Positions 1 to 9,496 of a stretch of DNA of 64,000 nt are shown one piece after another; the stretch's first letter is position 1, and each line of letters starts with the position of its first letter. This DNA is from Lentilactobacillus sp. SPB1-3 (GTDB lineage Bacteria; Bacillota; Bacilli; Lactobacillales; Lactobacillaceae). The position numbers and the translations under genes were made by a program. The stretch is taken from assembly GCF_026913205.2 (NCBI RefSeq), contig NZ_CP168151.1, positions 434,001 to 498,000 of the forward strand, in the 5' to 3' direction. The notes below the pieces were generated by a model. The model did not search any database. It was not told the DNA's origin and saw only the letters and a program-made list of their open reading frames with translations.

Positions 1-165
1 GAATCAAATAATGATTATGTAAGAATTGCAGTCGGATCTGAATATAACTTGTCAGTCATAACTAAAACTCTCGGAAATTATGACATTGATATAATTCAAC
101 TTAACCATGAAGATAGTGATTTGGAAGACTCGATTTTAGAGCTGTTGACATCGAGTGAAAAATAG
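1..165 (+). CDS. C-terminal end of a probable ABC transporter ATP-binding protein (partial)
   Basis: An open frame enters from the left edge and ends at the TAG at 163-165, giving the last 54 residues of a protein that starts outside the window. No Walker motif lies in this piece, so the call rests on context: the next gene, 15 nt downstream with its own GGAGG site, is an ABC-2 type permease, and in Firmicutes the ATPase normally precedes such a permease. The acidic end (SDLEDSILELLTSSEK) resembles tails of BcrA/CcmA-type exporter ATPases. The function is inferred. Confidence 0.55.
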   Translation, partial: ESNNDYVRIAVGSEYNLSVITKTLGNYDIDIIQLNHEDSDLEDSILELLTSSEK

Positions 166-180
166 TAGGAGGATTAATTA

Positions 181-963
181 ATGTTAACTTTAATTCATCA
201 AGAAATTTTTAAATTATTAAAAAAGAAAAGTACATATTGGGCTTCAATAATTTTAATATTAGTTGTAATCGGAATTAGTTTTATTTGTAAGATTTACCCC
301 AAGACCTTTCCGGGACAAATGTTTTTCACTTCTAGTTTTGGATCTGATTCTTGGGTAATGTTTGTTATGATAGCGGCCTGTGCGTCAATTATTTCAATGG
401 AATTTCAGTACGGAACTATAAAAGAAGTTATATATCAACAGTATTCTAGAGAAACAGTACTAATTAGCAAATGGATCACCATGTTTTTATACTCTGTATA
501 TTTGTATTTGTTAACAGGTCTTGCCGCTTTGGTCGGGAAAGTTCTCTTTTTAAACAATACATTCTCTATTACTCAAATTGATAAGGTTAGCAACGGACAT
601 ATAACATATCTTATGCAGTGGTTTGTGTCTCTTGGAAGTAGTTTTGTAAGCCTATGGCTAGTGTTAAGTGTCGTTTTCTTGTTTGCTACATTATTTAAAA
701 CTTCTACAATGGCTGTAAGCGTAGGAATAATTGCATTTTTTGCTTTTAGCGCTGTAAGTACATTAATGTTCAGCGTGATTGCAAAACACAACTGGGTTAA
801 GTGGAATCCATTTAATTTTCTAAACTTTGCTAATCAAATTGGAGATCCGGCTAGAAGTACTTTAACTAAGCTTTCTGATGCTCAGTTGTTTGTAGGTAGT
901 ATTTTATACACTGTATTATTTCTCTTAATTGGTTTACTCTCATTCAGAAGGAAAAATGTTTAA
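181..963 (+). CDS. ABC-2 type transporter permease
   Basis: The 260-residue membrane protein has about six hydrophobic segments: one near residues 20-40, a pair around 60-115, others around 145-200, and a last one at about 235-255 ending in RRKNV. This is the size and layout of ABC-2 permeases of BcrB/NatB-type exporters, which pair with a separate ATPase to export antibiotics, peptides or ions. The start is set by TAGGAGG ten bases upstream. It follows the partial ATPase gene and is closed by a strong hairpin at 993-1046. The substrate cannot be read from the sequence. Confidence 0.75.
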   Translation: MLTLIHQEIFKLLKKKSTYWASIILILVVIGISFICKIYPKTFPGQMFFTSSFGSDSWVMFVMIAACASIISMEFQYGTIKEVIYQQYSRETVLISKWITMFLYSVYLYLLTGLAALVGKVLFLNNTFSITQIDKVSNGHITYLMQWFVSLGSSFVSLWLVLSVVFLFATLFKTSTMAVSVGIIAFFAFSAVSTLMFSVIAKHNWVKWNPFNFLNFANQIGDPARSTLTKLSDAQLFVGSILYTVLFLLIGLLSFRRKNV

Positions 964-992
964 AAATTTAAAGTATATAATTTAGTGATAAT

Positions 993-1046
993 AAAAATAT
1001 CTCGAAAAATCAGTTTATAGAAGAACTGATTTTTCGAGATATTTTT
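993..1046 (+). terminator. Rho-independent terminator
   Basis: Perfect 23-bp inverted repeat (993-1015 with 1024-1046) around an 8-nt loop. It starts with an A run and ends with a T run, so it could act from either side. It follows the ABC permease stop and precedes the convergent CPBP gene. Confidence 0.85.
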
Positions 1047-1115
1047 ATAAAATGAATGATATTGGTTGGAAGTATATGGCCGTCTTATAAATTGCGAATT
1101 TGATTAATTCTTTTT

Positions 1116-1799
1116 TTAAACAGATGAAACTAAATTATTAATCATATGCAACGCAATGTTAAATCGAATATCACGGTAATGCATGTACGAGTACGACAAG
1201 AAGAGTCCAAGCCCTGAATACATCAACCAATTAAGGTCGAATTGCATTTCGTGGGCGAATCCAAAGATCAACGCACTGGTAACCATTGCCAAGATGTTAT
1301 TCAGGCGATTATCTTTATTGAAAAAGTAGTTCATAAAGATACCTCTGAATATAATTTCTTCAAAAATTGGTGCTAAGAAAACCGAATAGATATCGTTCCA
1401 AATCGGCATTTTAATGGATTGCTCCACAACGGCAGTTTGATTTTCCGGCATATGAATGATGCCACTGGTAATTAGCCAGCTCCAAATGTACTGAAAAGAC
1501 ATCATGCCGATAAACAACGCCAACAAAAGCCAAAGCTTCTTAGTGGTAGCTGGTTTATGACCGAAGTTTCGTGGGTTAAAGTTGCTCAATTGGCGGTAAT
1601 ATCGCCAACCAATAATGCTTAAGGCAATCGCCGTGGCAATCAATCCAATTCCTAAGGCATATTGGGCCTTCACCGGATCATTCAAGAAAAAAGTGGTTGA
1701 TTGAAAGATTGATGATGAAATTAGGTAAATTGCTACAAACCCGATCCACTTTAAGATTTGTAATATCTTAGTTGATAAGTAGTTTGCAGTGTTAACCAT
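1116..1799 (-). CDS. CPBP family intramembrane glutamic endopeptidase (CAAX protease-like)
   Basis: 227 residues with several membrane helices. The CPBP (Abi, Rce1-like) signature is complete: the EE-xxxR motif in the segment EEIIFRGIFMNYFF near residue 145, followed by FGFAHEMQF supplying the catalytic His. The family cleaves prenylated proteins in eukaryotes; in lactic acid bacteria members are linked to bacteriocin immunity or maturation, but the substrate here is unknown. The ATG overlaps the stop of the upstream VOC gene by one base, so the two are translationally coupled. Confidence 0.85.
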   Translation of the reverse strand: MVNTANYLSTKILQILKWIGFVAIYLISSSIFQSTTFFLNDPVKAQYALGIGLIATAIALSIIGWRYYRQLSNFNPRNFGHKPATTKKLWLLLALFIGMMSFQYIWSWLITSGIIHMPENQTAVVEQSIKMPIWNDIYSVFLAPIFEEIIFRGIFMNYFFNKDNRLNNILAMVTSALIFGFAHEMQFDLNWLMYSGLGLFLSYSYMHYRDIRFNIALHMINNLVSSV

Positions 1800-2152
1800 T
1801 AGTCAAATACGGTAATTTCAATTTGGTTCTTATCGGGATCAAGAATGGTGATTGAAGTTGCCTTTCTCCTTAGTTCATTAGTTTCTCGAGGGCCATCGAC
1901 GATATCGACAAAGTAGTTGATTAGATGCGAATGGATATTGTCCATAGTATCTTTGTCAACAAAGCCAAATTCGACTGGATATTCCACGTGGTCGACTGAT
2001 TTAAATTTGATAAAATGTTTATTTAATTGGGCACCTTTGGAACCGTCTGCTAGATCGATAATGGGTAGATCGAATACCTCATGATAAAATCGAAGACTAG
2101 CATCCAGATTAGTGACAGGGATAGTGATATATTCAACTTCTCTTACGTTCAT
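1799..2152 (-). CDS. VOC family (glyoxalase/bleomycin-resistance fold) protein
   Basis: 117 residues with the duplicated beta-alpha-beta-beta-beta pattern of the vicinal oxygen chelate fold. The first half begins EYITIPVTNLDASLRFYHEVF and the second ends with the typical TSITILDPDKNQIEITVF, giving the usual His/Glu metal-ligand layout at the end (DPDKNQIEI). The reaction is unknown; members include glyoxalases, dioxygenases and drug-binding proteins. It is first in a two-gene operon with the CPBP protease. Confidence 0.8.
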   Translation of the reverse strand: MNVREVEYITIPVTNLDASLRFYHEVFDLPIIDLADGSKGAQLNKHFIKFKSVDHVEYPVEFGFVDKDTMDNIHSHLINYFVDIVDGPRETNELRRKATSITILDPDKNQIEITVFD

Positions 2153-2287
2153 ATTTAGACATCCTTTTTCAAAAAGTACTTCAATTATATACCATTTTAA
2201 AGGTTTGCAAAGGTTGACTAGAAATTGAAATTAGAGTAGCGTATTGATTTGTATGATTATTTCGAATTTATTAAGGAGTTACAATAA

Positions 2288-3850
2288 ATGCCACTGTTAG
2301 AAGTATCAGATCTTTCAATGAGTTTTGCTGAAAAGGATCTGTACCAAGATGCCGAGTTTCAATTGGAAAAGGGCGATCATATGGGAATCGTTGGTCAAAA
2401 TGGAGTTGGTAAATCAACTTTGATCAAGATTATTACCGGAAGTATCCTCCCTTTGTCTGGAAACGTTAAATGGCAAAAAAATATTAAAATTGGATACTTG
2501 GATCAGTATGCAGACGTTGAAGAAGATTTAACATTAACTGATTTTTTGAGAACTGCATTCGCTGATTTATATGAAAAGAATGCTCAATTAACTAAGATTT
2601 ATGAAGATTATGCCGAAACTGGCGATGACAAATTGATGGAACGTGCCGGTCAACTTCAAGATGATCTTGATGCGGGTAACTTCTATGAATTAGATACTGA
2701 GATCGAACAAACTATTGTTGGTCTTGGATTAGATAGTATCGGTAGAGATCATTTAGTTGGTAAGATGTCTGGTGGGCAACGTTCAAAAGCCATTTTGGCT
2801 AAGATGTTGCTAGCAAATCCTGACGTGATCTTGCTTGATGAACCAACCAACTACCTTGATACGGCACAAATTGATTGGTTGATCGAATACATTAATAGTT
2901 TTAAGGGTGCCGTGTTAGTTGTATCCCATGATTATGACTTTTTGGAACAAATCACCAACTGTATTATTAATGTAGCGTTTGGCAAAATTACTAAGTATCG
3001 TGGTAGTTTCAAAAAGGCTATGCGTCAACGTGAAGAGCGAGAAGAGTTTCAGCAAAAGCAATTCGACAAACAGCAAGTTGAAATTGAAAAAGCTGAACGA
3101 TTTATTCGTAAGAATAAGGCTGGTTCTAAGTCAACGATGGCCAAGTCCCGTGAGAAGAAATTAGCTCGCATGGAAAAGGTTGATCCACCTTCGACAAATA
3201 TCCAAGCTAGCTTTAACTTCCCATATGCTGATACTGGTTCACACGAGGCACTGGTGGTTGATAAATTATCAGTTGGATATAACAAACCATTGCTTGAACC
3301 AGTAACGTTCTCCGTTACAATGGGTGAAAAGGTTGGCTTTAGCGGATTTAACGGTGTTGGTAAATCAACACTGATTAAGACGATTCTCCAACAGATTCCT
3401 GCTAAGGGCGGGGATGTTAGTTTTTCACCTTCTGCTAAGATCAATTACTTTAGTCAGGAATTGATTTGGGACAATAACCAAATGACGCCAATGCAAATCA
3501 TCTCTGATGAATATCCAAAGATGAATCAAAAGGCCATCAGAACTAAGTTAGCTAAGTGTGGTTTAGATGCTCAAAATGCAATTAAACCAATTGGCCAACT
3601 TTCTGGTGGGGAACAGACCAAAGTTAAGCTGGCTTTGATGGAATTTAAAGACAGTAATTTCTTGATTATGGATGAGCCCACTAACCATTTGGACGAAGAA
3701 ACCAAGGAAGCTTTGAAGCGTTCAATTGACCGATTCCCAGGAAATGTTATTATTGTTAGTCATGAGAATAGTTTTTATGATGGATTAGTCGATAAAATTC
3801 TCAATGTTGAAAAACTTAGTCTTCGTAATCGCGAAGAAGATGAGATTTAA
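2288..3850 (+). CDS. ABC-F family ATP-binding protein
   Basis: 520 soluble residues with two ABC domains and no membrane segment. Walker A motifs are at residues 36-44 (GQNGVGKST) and 353-361 (GFNGVGKST), signature motifs begin near 161 (SGGQRSK) and 439 (SGGEQTK), and both Walker B regions read DEPTN-LD. The basic linker between the domains (about 240-300, rich in Lys, Glu and Gln) is the P-site tRNA interaction motif region. ABC-F proteins act on the ribosomal E site as translation factors or antibiotic-protection proteins. The length fits the YbiT/EttA-like group. A cyclophilin gene follows after 15 nt. Confidence 0.9.
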   Translation: MPLLEVSDLSMSFAEKDLYQDAEFQLEKGDHMGIVGQNGVGKSTLIKIITGSILPLSGNVKWQKNIKIGYLDQYADVEEDLTLTDFLRTAFADLYEKNAQLTKIYEDYAETGDDKLMERAGQLQDDLDAGNFYELDTEIEQTIVGLGLDSIGRDHLVGKMSGGQRSKAILAKMLLANPDVILLDEPTNYLDTAQIDWLIEYINSFKGAVLVVSHDYDFLEQITNCIINVAFGKITKYRGSFKKAMRQREEREEFQQKQFDKQQVEIEKAERFIRKNKAGSKSTMAKSREKKLARMEKVDPPSTNIQASFNFPYADTGSHEALVVDKLSVGYNKPLLEPVTFSVTMGEKVGFSGFNGVGKSTLIKTILQQIPAKGGDVSFSPSAKINYFSQELIWDNNQMTPMQIISDEYPKMNQKAIRTKLAKCGLDAQNAIKPIGQLSGGEQTKVKLALMEFKDSNFLIMDEPTNHLDEETKEALKRSIDRFPGNVIIVSHENSFYDGLVDKILNVEKLSLRNREEDEI

Positions 3851-3865
3851 TAGGAGCGTGACAAT

Positions 3866-4444
3866 ATGTATCCACAATTAGATTTAGCAAATGCAACTGG
3901 AACTAAAGTTACTATGGCAACCAACCATGGTGACATCAAAATTCAATTATTTGATGACTTAACCCCTAAAACGGTTAAAAACTTCGTTGAATTAGCCAAA
4001 ACGGGCTATTACCAAGATGTGATTTTTCACCGGGTAATACCTGATTTCATGATTCAAGGTGGAGATCCTACTGGTACTGGTATGGGTGGCGAAAGTATTT
4101 ATGGTGCTAAGTTTGAAGATGAATTCTCAAATGAATTGTTCAACTTCAATGGCGCTTTATCAATGGCTAACGCTGGTCCTAATACCAATGGTAGCCAATT
4201 TTTCATCGTGTCTAGCGACAATATGCCAGCTAACATGATCTCAGAAATGGAAAGTGCTGGTTATCCAGCCGAAGTTGTTGAAAAATACAAGAACGGTGGT
4301 ACACCATGGTTAGATCACAGACATACTGTTTTTGGTCAAGTAATCAGCGGTATGGATGTTGTTAAAGAAATTAGCAAGGTCGACCGTGATGCATCTGACA
4401 AACCATTGGAAGATGTAGTAATTAAAGACATTACTGTTGAATAG
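3866..4444 (+). CDS. Peptidyl-prolyl cis-trans isomerase, cyclophilin type
   Basis: 192 residues with no signal peptide, so cytoplasmic. The cyclophilin core is clear: [22 protein letters not shown] carries the catalytic Arg and the Gln of the active site, [14 protein letters not shown] the substrate-binding segment, and [18 protein letters not shown] the C-terminal Trp-loop equivalent. A lactobacillus-type insertion of about 20 residues (after SSDNMPANM) precedes [10 protein letters not shown]. It catalyses proline isomerisation in protein folding. SD sequence is TAGGAG; it is probably co-transcribed with the ABC-F gene. Confidence 0.93.
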   Translation: MYPQLDLANATGTKVTMATNHGDIKIQLFDDLTPKTVKNFVELAKTGYYQDVIFHRVIPDFMIQGGDPTGTGMGGESIYGAKFEDEFSNELFNFNGALSMANAGPNTNGSQFFIVSSDNMPANMISEMESAGYPAEVVEKYKNGGTPWLDHRHTVFGQVISGMDVVKEISKVDRDASDKPLEDVVIKDITVE

Positions 4445-4446
4445 TC

Positions 4447-4478
4447 AAAAGCGAATCCGATTGTGGATTCGCTTTTTT
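4447..4478 (+). terminator. Rho-independent terminator after the cyclophilin gene
   Basis: 12-bp stem (AAAAGCGAATCC with GGATTCGCTTTT), 6-nt loop, followed by a T run. Confidence 0.9.
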
Positions 4479-4586
4479 ATTTATCATTGCCCACGTTGAT
4501 TCTCATAATCGTTACTGGTAAGATAATTTAGTTGGTTAAATGCCTATAATTAAGGTAATTACGAATTTACAGAACAAGAGGAAATT

Positions 4587-5765
4587 ATGAAATCTTTTAA
4601 CTTTCGCTTCTTTATTCTGGTATTAATATCTTTTACGCTGGGATGCGGTGAGTTTTTAGTATCAGGAATCTTAAATGATTTAGCAAGTTCTTTCAATCAT
4701 TCTTTGGCAAGTGTAGGATTGCTCGTGACAATTTTTGCCTTAGTGTACGCAATTTGTACGCCACTAATTACATTATTCGTTGGTCGATTTAGATATTATC
4801 AGACGTTTAAAATTTTAATGGTTGTCTATATTATTGGCCTAGTTTTAAGCGCTTTGGCCAGCACATATTGGATGATGGTCTTGGCTAGAATCGTGACAGC
4901 CGCGGTATCTGGTTCACTACTATCTGTGGCATTAACGTTCGGGAATGCCATTGCACCACCTGAAAAGCGAGGCTTTACGATTGCTTGGATCTTTTCTGGT
5001 TTTAGTATAGCTAGTGTTGTGGGTCTGCCAGTAGGGACATACGTCGCTCATATTGCCGGTTGGCAAAGTTCCTTTTGGGTAGTAGCAATATTGTCTATCA
5101 TCACTTTTGGACTAAGTTTATTGTCACTTCCTAGTGATTTAAAAGCTGATTATGACGAACAACAAGATAGTCCATTAGTTTTATTGAAGGATCCTTTAAT
5201 CTGGCTAGGGGTGCTCGTACCGTTATTCTGGTCAGCAGGAATCAACACTTTCCACACGTACATTGCACCAATCATCACTGATGTGCTACATTTTGGCCCA
5301 GTAATGTTGAGTACGATATTAGCAGTGATTGGAATTATTTCTATCTTCAGTAGTCAAATGTCTGGTATCTTGGCTAACCACCATGGTTTACGGAAGATGC
5401 CAATCATCTTTGTGGTGGAGATAGTGCTATTCTTGGTCATTGGTTTTGCCTATCAGAATGTTGCACTGGCCTTGACCTTAATCTTTTTGATGGAATCGAT
5501 GTTTAATTTTTTGGGTTCATCGATCACAATTCATTTTCTGGATGTCGCTGAGAAATTTTACCCTCAATCAGTTGTGTTTGCTTCATCTTTAAATCCAGTG
5601 TTCTTTAATTTAGGAATTTCATTGGGTTCTGCTAGCGGAAGTGCCATTATCAGTGGCCCAGGGCTAAGATATATTAATTACGGTAGTATTGGTTTTATTA
5701 TCATATCTCTAGGAATTTTACTGCTATTAAATCGGCAAATCGTCGTCAGAAAATTGGATAAATAA
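4587..5765 (+). CDS. MFS transporter (DHA1-like drug or purine efflux type)
   Basis: 392 hydrophobic residues with about twelve membrane helices, the size of a DHA1-family major facilitator. The first helix has the FTLGCGEFLVSGIL pattern seen in AraJ/PbuE/Bmr-like exporters, and motif A follows helix 2 in weakened form (FVGRFRYYQTFK). The likely role is proton-driven efflux of a small molecule; the substrate is unknown. It is monocistronic, with SD AAGAGGAAA and its own terminator. Confidence 0.8.
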   Translation: MKSFNFRFFILVLISFTLGCGEFLVSGILNDLASSFNHSLASVGLLVTIFALVYAICTPLITLFVGRFRYYQTFKILMVVYIIGLVLSALASTYWMMVLARIVTAAVSGSLLSVALTFGNAIAPPEKRGFTIAWIFSGFSIASVVGLPVGTYVAHIAGWQSSFWVVAILSIITFGLSLLSLPSDLKADYDEQQDSPLVLLKDPLIWLGVLVPLFWSAGINTFHTYIAPIITDVLHFGPVMLSTILAVIGIISIFSSQMSGILANHHGLRKMPIIFVVEIVLFLVIGFAYQNVALALTLIFLMESMFNFLGSSITIHFLDVAEKFYPQSVVFASSLNPVFFNLGISLGSASGSAIISGPGLRYINYGSIGFIIISLGILLLLNRQIVVRKLDK

Positions 5766-5812
5766 ACCGCGATTTAAAAATAGAAGTGGTACTAGGTTGA
5801 ATGATTCATTAA

Positions 5813-5847
5813 GGTTCCTCATAATTAAGTTTATGGGGAATTTTTTT
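5813..5847 (+). terminator. Probable terminator of the MFS gene
   Basis: TTCCTCATA pairs with TATGGGGAA (one G-T pair), followed by eight T. Confidence 0.65.
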
Positions 5848-5940
5848 ATGGCCTGAATTCTATGATGCCATTAAAGAGACATTGTGAAGATCAGAAGAAC
5901 ATCGCGATAATTAATGATTGATGAATACTTAAAGCAATTA

Positions 5941-5978
5941 AAAAAACGCCTACTGAAAAATCAGTAGGCGTTTTTTGA
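5941..5978 (-). terminator. Rho-independent terminator of the proline iminopeptidase gene
   Basis: Perfect 16-bp inverted repeat (AAAAAACGCCTACTGA with TCAGTAGGCGTTTTTT) just after the stop of the minus-strand peptidase gene. A/T tails on both sides allow bidirectional action. Confidence 0.9.
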
Positions 5979-5985
5979 TTTTAAA

Positions 5986-6897
5986 TTAACCTTTGAATGT
6001 ACCAGCTTCAACTTCGCGGATAAAGGTTGCCAAATGATCGTAGTAAACATTTGGATTATCAACCATGTGGTGGTGACCACCTTCTGGAGTTGAGACGAAT
6101 TGGGCATGAGGGATCATTTCTGCCATTCGTTTACCAGTAGCAACTGGCATTGATTCGTGTTCACCAAAAGTAACTAAGGTTGGCACTTTGATGTTTTTAA
6201 GCTTGTCAGTAAAGTTCCATTCACCTAACTTACCAGTGATAACAAATTCATTATCTCCTTGGAAGGCACCATAAATATCAGTGTTCATGGTACTGATCAA
6301 GTGATCAAGGGTTGAAGGTTGTTTCCGGTCGATAAAGTTCTTGTTTAAAATATCGACAAGAGCTTGGTATTCTTCATTGTCGTAATCGTTCTTAGCTTCG
6401 CATTCCTTCATAAATGCAAGTTGCTCAGGAGTAAATGTCTTTTCACGAATTTCAGCTAAGTGATCAGTGTAATCAGTAATGTTATCAACCATTGAAGAAA
6501 CGATTGCACCCTTCAAATGTTCGCCATATTTTTCAGCATACATTTGAACTAGAGCTCCACCCCATGATTGGCCGATCAGATAAAACTTGTCGATGCCAAG
6601 CTTTTGACGAACTTCTTCAACTTCGTCCAAGAAGTAGTCGTAGTTCAAGATTGCGTCACTGACTTTAGGATCTGAGAAGTCAGGACTGTCAGAATACCAT
6701 GAACCTAATTGATCGTACATATGAACTTGGACGTTAAGACCTTGCTTTCTAAGTTGTTTAGCAGCATCTTCCCAGTATTCATGATTTCCACCAGGTCCAC
6801 CATGAAGAGCTAGTAAATGAATGTCGCCTTCACCTTGAGTGTTAGTCCACAGATGGTAGCCGTTATCTAATGTGATGATTTTTGTTCCTTGACGCAT
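5986..6897 (-). CDS. pepI: Proline iminopeptidase
   Basis: 303 residues, alpha/beta hydrolase fold, cytoplasmic. HGGPG at residues 32-36 forms the oxyanion hole of the S33 family, GQSWGG gives the nucleophile Ser111, and EGGHHHMVDN near the C-terminus carries the catalytic His. PepI releases N-terminal proline from short peptides, completing the breakdown of peptides imported by Opp. It lies 64 bp downstream of pepX on the same strand, which suggests joint proline-peptide use. Confidence 0.92.
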   Translation of the reverse strand: MRQGTKIITLDNGYHLWTNTQGEGDIHLLALHGGPGGNHEYWEDAAKQLRKQGLNVQVHMYDQLGSWYSDSPDFSDPKVSDAILNYDYFLDEVEEVRQKLGIDKFYLIGQSWGGALVQMYAEKYGEHLKGAIVSSMVDNITDYTDHLAEIREKTFTPEQLAFMKECEAKNDYDNEEYQALVDILNKNFIDRKQPSTLDHLISTMNTDIYGAFQGDNEFVITGKLGEWNFTDKLKNIKVPTLVTFGEHESMPVATGKRMAEMIPHAQFVSTPEGGHHHMVDNPNVYYDHLATFIREVEAGTFKG

Positions 6898-6961
6898 GTT
6901 ATCACCTATCCTTTGTAATTTATGTTAAATGATACCACTTTTCGACCTCAAAATTTAGCTT

Positions 6962-9373
6962 CTATTGAATTGGTAAGCTAATTTCTGACTTAGCGAGGTC
7001 GATTTGGTAGTTGATTTCTTGATTAGTGCGGATGGTGTAATCAAGGTCAGCGGAGAAGAGAATGATACCAATGCGGTGGCCCTTAATAACGCGAAATACT
7101 TCGGGTTCCAAGTCAAATTCGACTTGATAAGCCTTACCAGGTTCAACTTCGTCGACTTGGTAACTATTATGCCGATTTTGTAAATTGATGTGACCATCAG
7201 TGATTTTTTTGAATTGAGAAAGTTTTTTCTCGTAGGTGAATTCCCGGAGATTATCTTTGCGCCAGTTGTATCCTAGACTAATTTGCAGTGGCTCTAAAAC
7301 AGTTGGGGTTGGTGTTAGTCGGTGAGCTTCACCAAAGTCCACGATTTTGGCACTTAACATCCCAATGTTTTGATCACTAGTAACATTTAAAGAAAGGTGG
7401 ACAGAACCATTGATAGTCATATCTTCTTCAAGAGGTTGACTAAGTAATTTGATAGTATTTTTGTCGACAGCTGAGCTACTGGTTTTGTATAATTCTGCTC
7501 GCCATTTGGCCGTATCGGCAACATAGGACTTAAACTGGTCATCAGCCATATGATTACTGAATTCCTGATTATCATTAACATTAGTGAACCAATCGTCGGC
7601 TAATGAAACTTGTTTTGAGTTATCAGTTCCCCAATCTTCAACGGTGTGCCAAGTCTGTTCCTTAACGTTATCTTGAACTAAAACATCAGGGATGACCTTG
7701 TCTGCATTGTTATCGATTTCATACAATTTATTGACTAACCAGAGGTTGACCATGTCTGTGAAATCAACGGACCTAAAATTATTTAGGTATTCATGTTGAC
7801 CCTGATGAAGAACCGTTTTGAGCGTTAAGTTATCCTTTTTCAATAGGTTTCTGAGGTGATAGGCATGAGATGGCTTAACGTTCCAGTCATTAAGTCCGTG
7901 AACGAGGAGAACATCGGCTTGGGCTTTATCAGAAGTTAGATAATTTCTAGCGTCCCAGAACTGGTTGTAGTTACCTGTCTCACGGTCTTCAGCCTTTTCA
8001 ATAGCGGCTAATTGATGTTGCCAAGATTGCTTAGTTTTTAGATATTCATTAGCTCGTTGTTTTCTAGAATAGGTTAGTTCAGCTAGGATATCGGCATCTT
8101 CACCTTGGAACCCACCTGGGGCGACAACCAAACCATTTTCGCGATAGTAGTCATACCAGTTGGAGATACCAGCTTCTACGACAGCCGTCTTTAATCCGGC
8201 AACACCAGAAAGTACAGCAGCATTAGCCAGGGTTCCTAAATAAGATCTACCTGTCATACCAACATTACCAGTGCTCCACCAGGCGTTGATGCCCACACGG
8301 TCAGTTCGGTTTGTGAATGCCACACGCTGATGGTTCAACCATTCAATAACGGCAGTCGTTGAAATAGTTTCATCAATTGATCCTGTCGTCCGATAGCCAT
8401 CAGAATCTTTAGTTCCAATTCCCGCTGAATAAACAACAGCAAAACCATGGGCCAACAAATAGTCATTTAATGAATACGTCCAAGTTTTGGTGAAGGTTTC
8501 TTCAACTGTATCTGTCATTTGAACAGGGACGGTTTCAGGTGGCAATGAAGTATTAGGCTCATCTGCAGTGACATCAGCTAAGGTGTCATCATTGGGAGTC
8601 TTGTGAGTTAACTGGTCTTTGCTAACATCATGGGTTAACTTATCGGCCGTTTCGTCATTCGTTCCTTGGTCGTAGGGACTCGCTGTAAAGACAACGGGGA
8701 TTTTGATGCCCTTGTTAGTTTCGTTTGGTCTGATCACTTCAACTTTGACTAGGTCTCGATTACCATCATGGTCAGAATCAATGGGCGCCTCAACATAGAC
8801 GATTTCACGGATTAATTTCGAAGTGTTAAATACAGCTTGAGATTTACCGTTGAAAAACAATGGCTTTTTAAGACCTGAATCTCTACCGAATTGAGCATAG
8901 TATCCTTGGCCAGCAAGGTAATCAATTAAGGTTTGGCCATACTTAGTCCGGGTGTTTAACAACAGGTACCAAGCATCGATCAATGTATCACGATTCAGTG
9001 GGTCCTCTACATCAGCAACCGGTAATCCTAAATCGTGCATAGTTTTGATGGGGTCGCTCAAATCATAATCTAAGCCGACCTCGAATTGTAGTAGTTGTAA
9101 GGCGACATTATAAAATGCTTGCTTACTAACAGTGGCGCTAGTTTTGGTGTATTCATCAACACTTTGATCAGGAGAAGCCATGATTGTCGATAAAATTCGT
9201 TCACGAGTAGCATGACCCTGTTTTTCTAAGAGAAATTTCATTAAAAATTGGCGGTACAACATTACTGGATCGGAAACTTTTTTAGTTTTAGGAGTGATAA
9301 AGCGAATATCAGCTAGCTCTTTGAGGATTTGTTCGTGACTAGTCGGTACATAAGCGAATTGATTGATTTTCAA
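6962..9373 (-). CDS. pepX: Xaa-Pro dipeptidyl-peptidase PepX
   Basis: S15 family serine peptidase that removes X-Pro dipeptides from peptide N-termini; cytoplasmic. The nucleophile is Ser377 in GRSYLGT (GKSYLGT is usual), LLVHGLNDWNVKP holds the catalytic Asp region, and QGQHEYLN the His. I place the start at the TTG at 9373-9371, giving MKINQFAYV, which matches known PepX N-termini and sits 8 nt after a GGAGG; an ATG five codons upstream contains that GGAGG and is less likely. The length is 803 residues. A low-complexity acidic insertion lies near residues 245-290. Confidence 0.92.
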   Translation of the reverse strand: MKINQFAYVPTSHEQILKELADIRFITPKTKKVSDPVMLYRQFLMKFLLEKQGHATRERILSTIMASPDQSVDEYTKTSATVSKQAFYNVALQLLQFEVGLDYDLSDPIKTMHDLGLPVADVEDPLNRDTLIDAWYLLLNTRTKYGQTLIDYLAGQGYYAQFGRDSGLKKPLFFNGKSQAVFNTSKLIREIVYVEAPIDSDHDGNRDLVKVEVIRPNETNKGIKIPVVFTASPYDQGTNDETADKLTHDVSKDQLTHKTPNDDTLADVTADEPNTSLPPETVPVQMTDTVEETFTKTWTYSLNDYLLAHGFAVVYSAGIGTKDSDGYRTTGSIDETISTTAVIEWLNHQRVAFTNRTDRVGINAWWSTGNVGMTGRSYLGTLANAAVLSGVAGLKTAVVEAGISNWYDYYRENGLVVAPGGFQGEDADILAELTYSRKQRANEYLKTKQSWQHQLAAIEKAEDRETGNYNQFWDARNYLTSDKAQADVLLVHGLNDWNVKPSHAYHLRNLLKKDNLTLKTVLHQGQHEYLNNFRSVDFTDMVNLWLVNKLYEIDNNADKVIPDVLVQDNVKEQTWHTVEDWGTDNSKQVSLADDWFTNVNDNQEFSNHMADDQFKSYVADTAKWRAELYKTSSSAVDKNTIKLLSQPLEEDMTINGSVHLSLNVTSDQNIGMLSAKIVDFGEAHRLTPTPTVLEPLQISLGYNWRKDNLREFTYEKKLSQFKKITDGHINLQNRHNSYQVDEVEPGKAYQVEFDLEPEVFRVIKGHRIGIILFSADLDYTIRTNQEINYQIDLAKSEISLPIQ

Positions 9374-9496
9374 ATTAAGGTCCTCCATAACATATTAGTT
9401 AACGTTATTATACCTTATCTTAGATATCCTGTTGTTATGGCAGATACTTTTGGTAAATGATATCATTTAAATAAATAAACGACGATTGGAGAAAAT

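Noticed and set aside
5914-5967. A 17-codon open frame before the pepI terminator (starts MIDEYLKQLKK)
   Set aside because: No ribosome site, and its second half is the terminator stem; coding is not credible.
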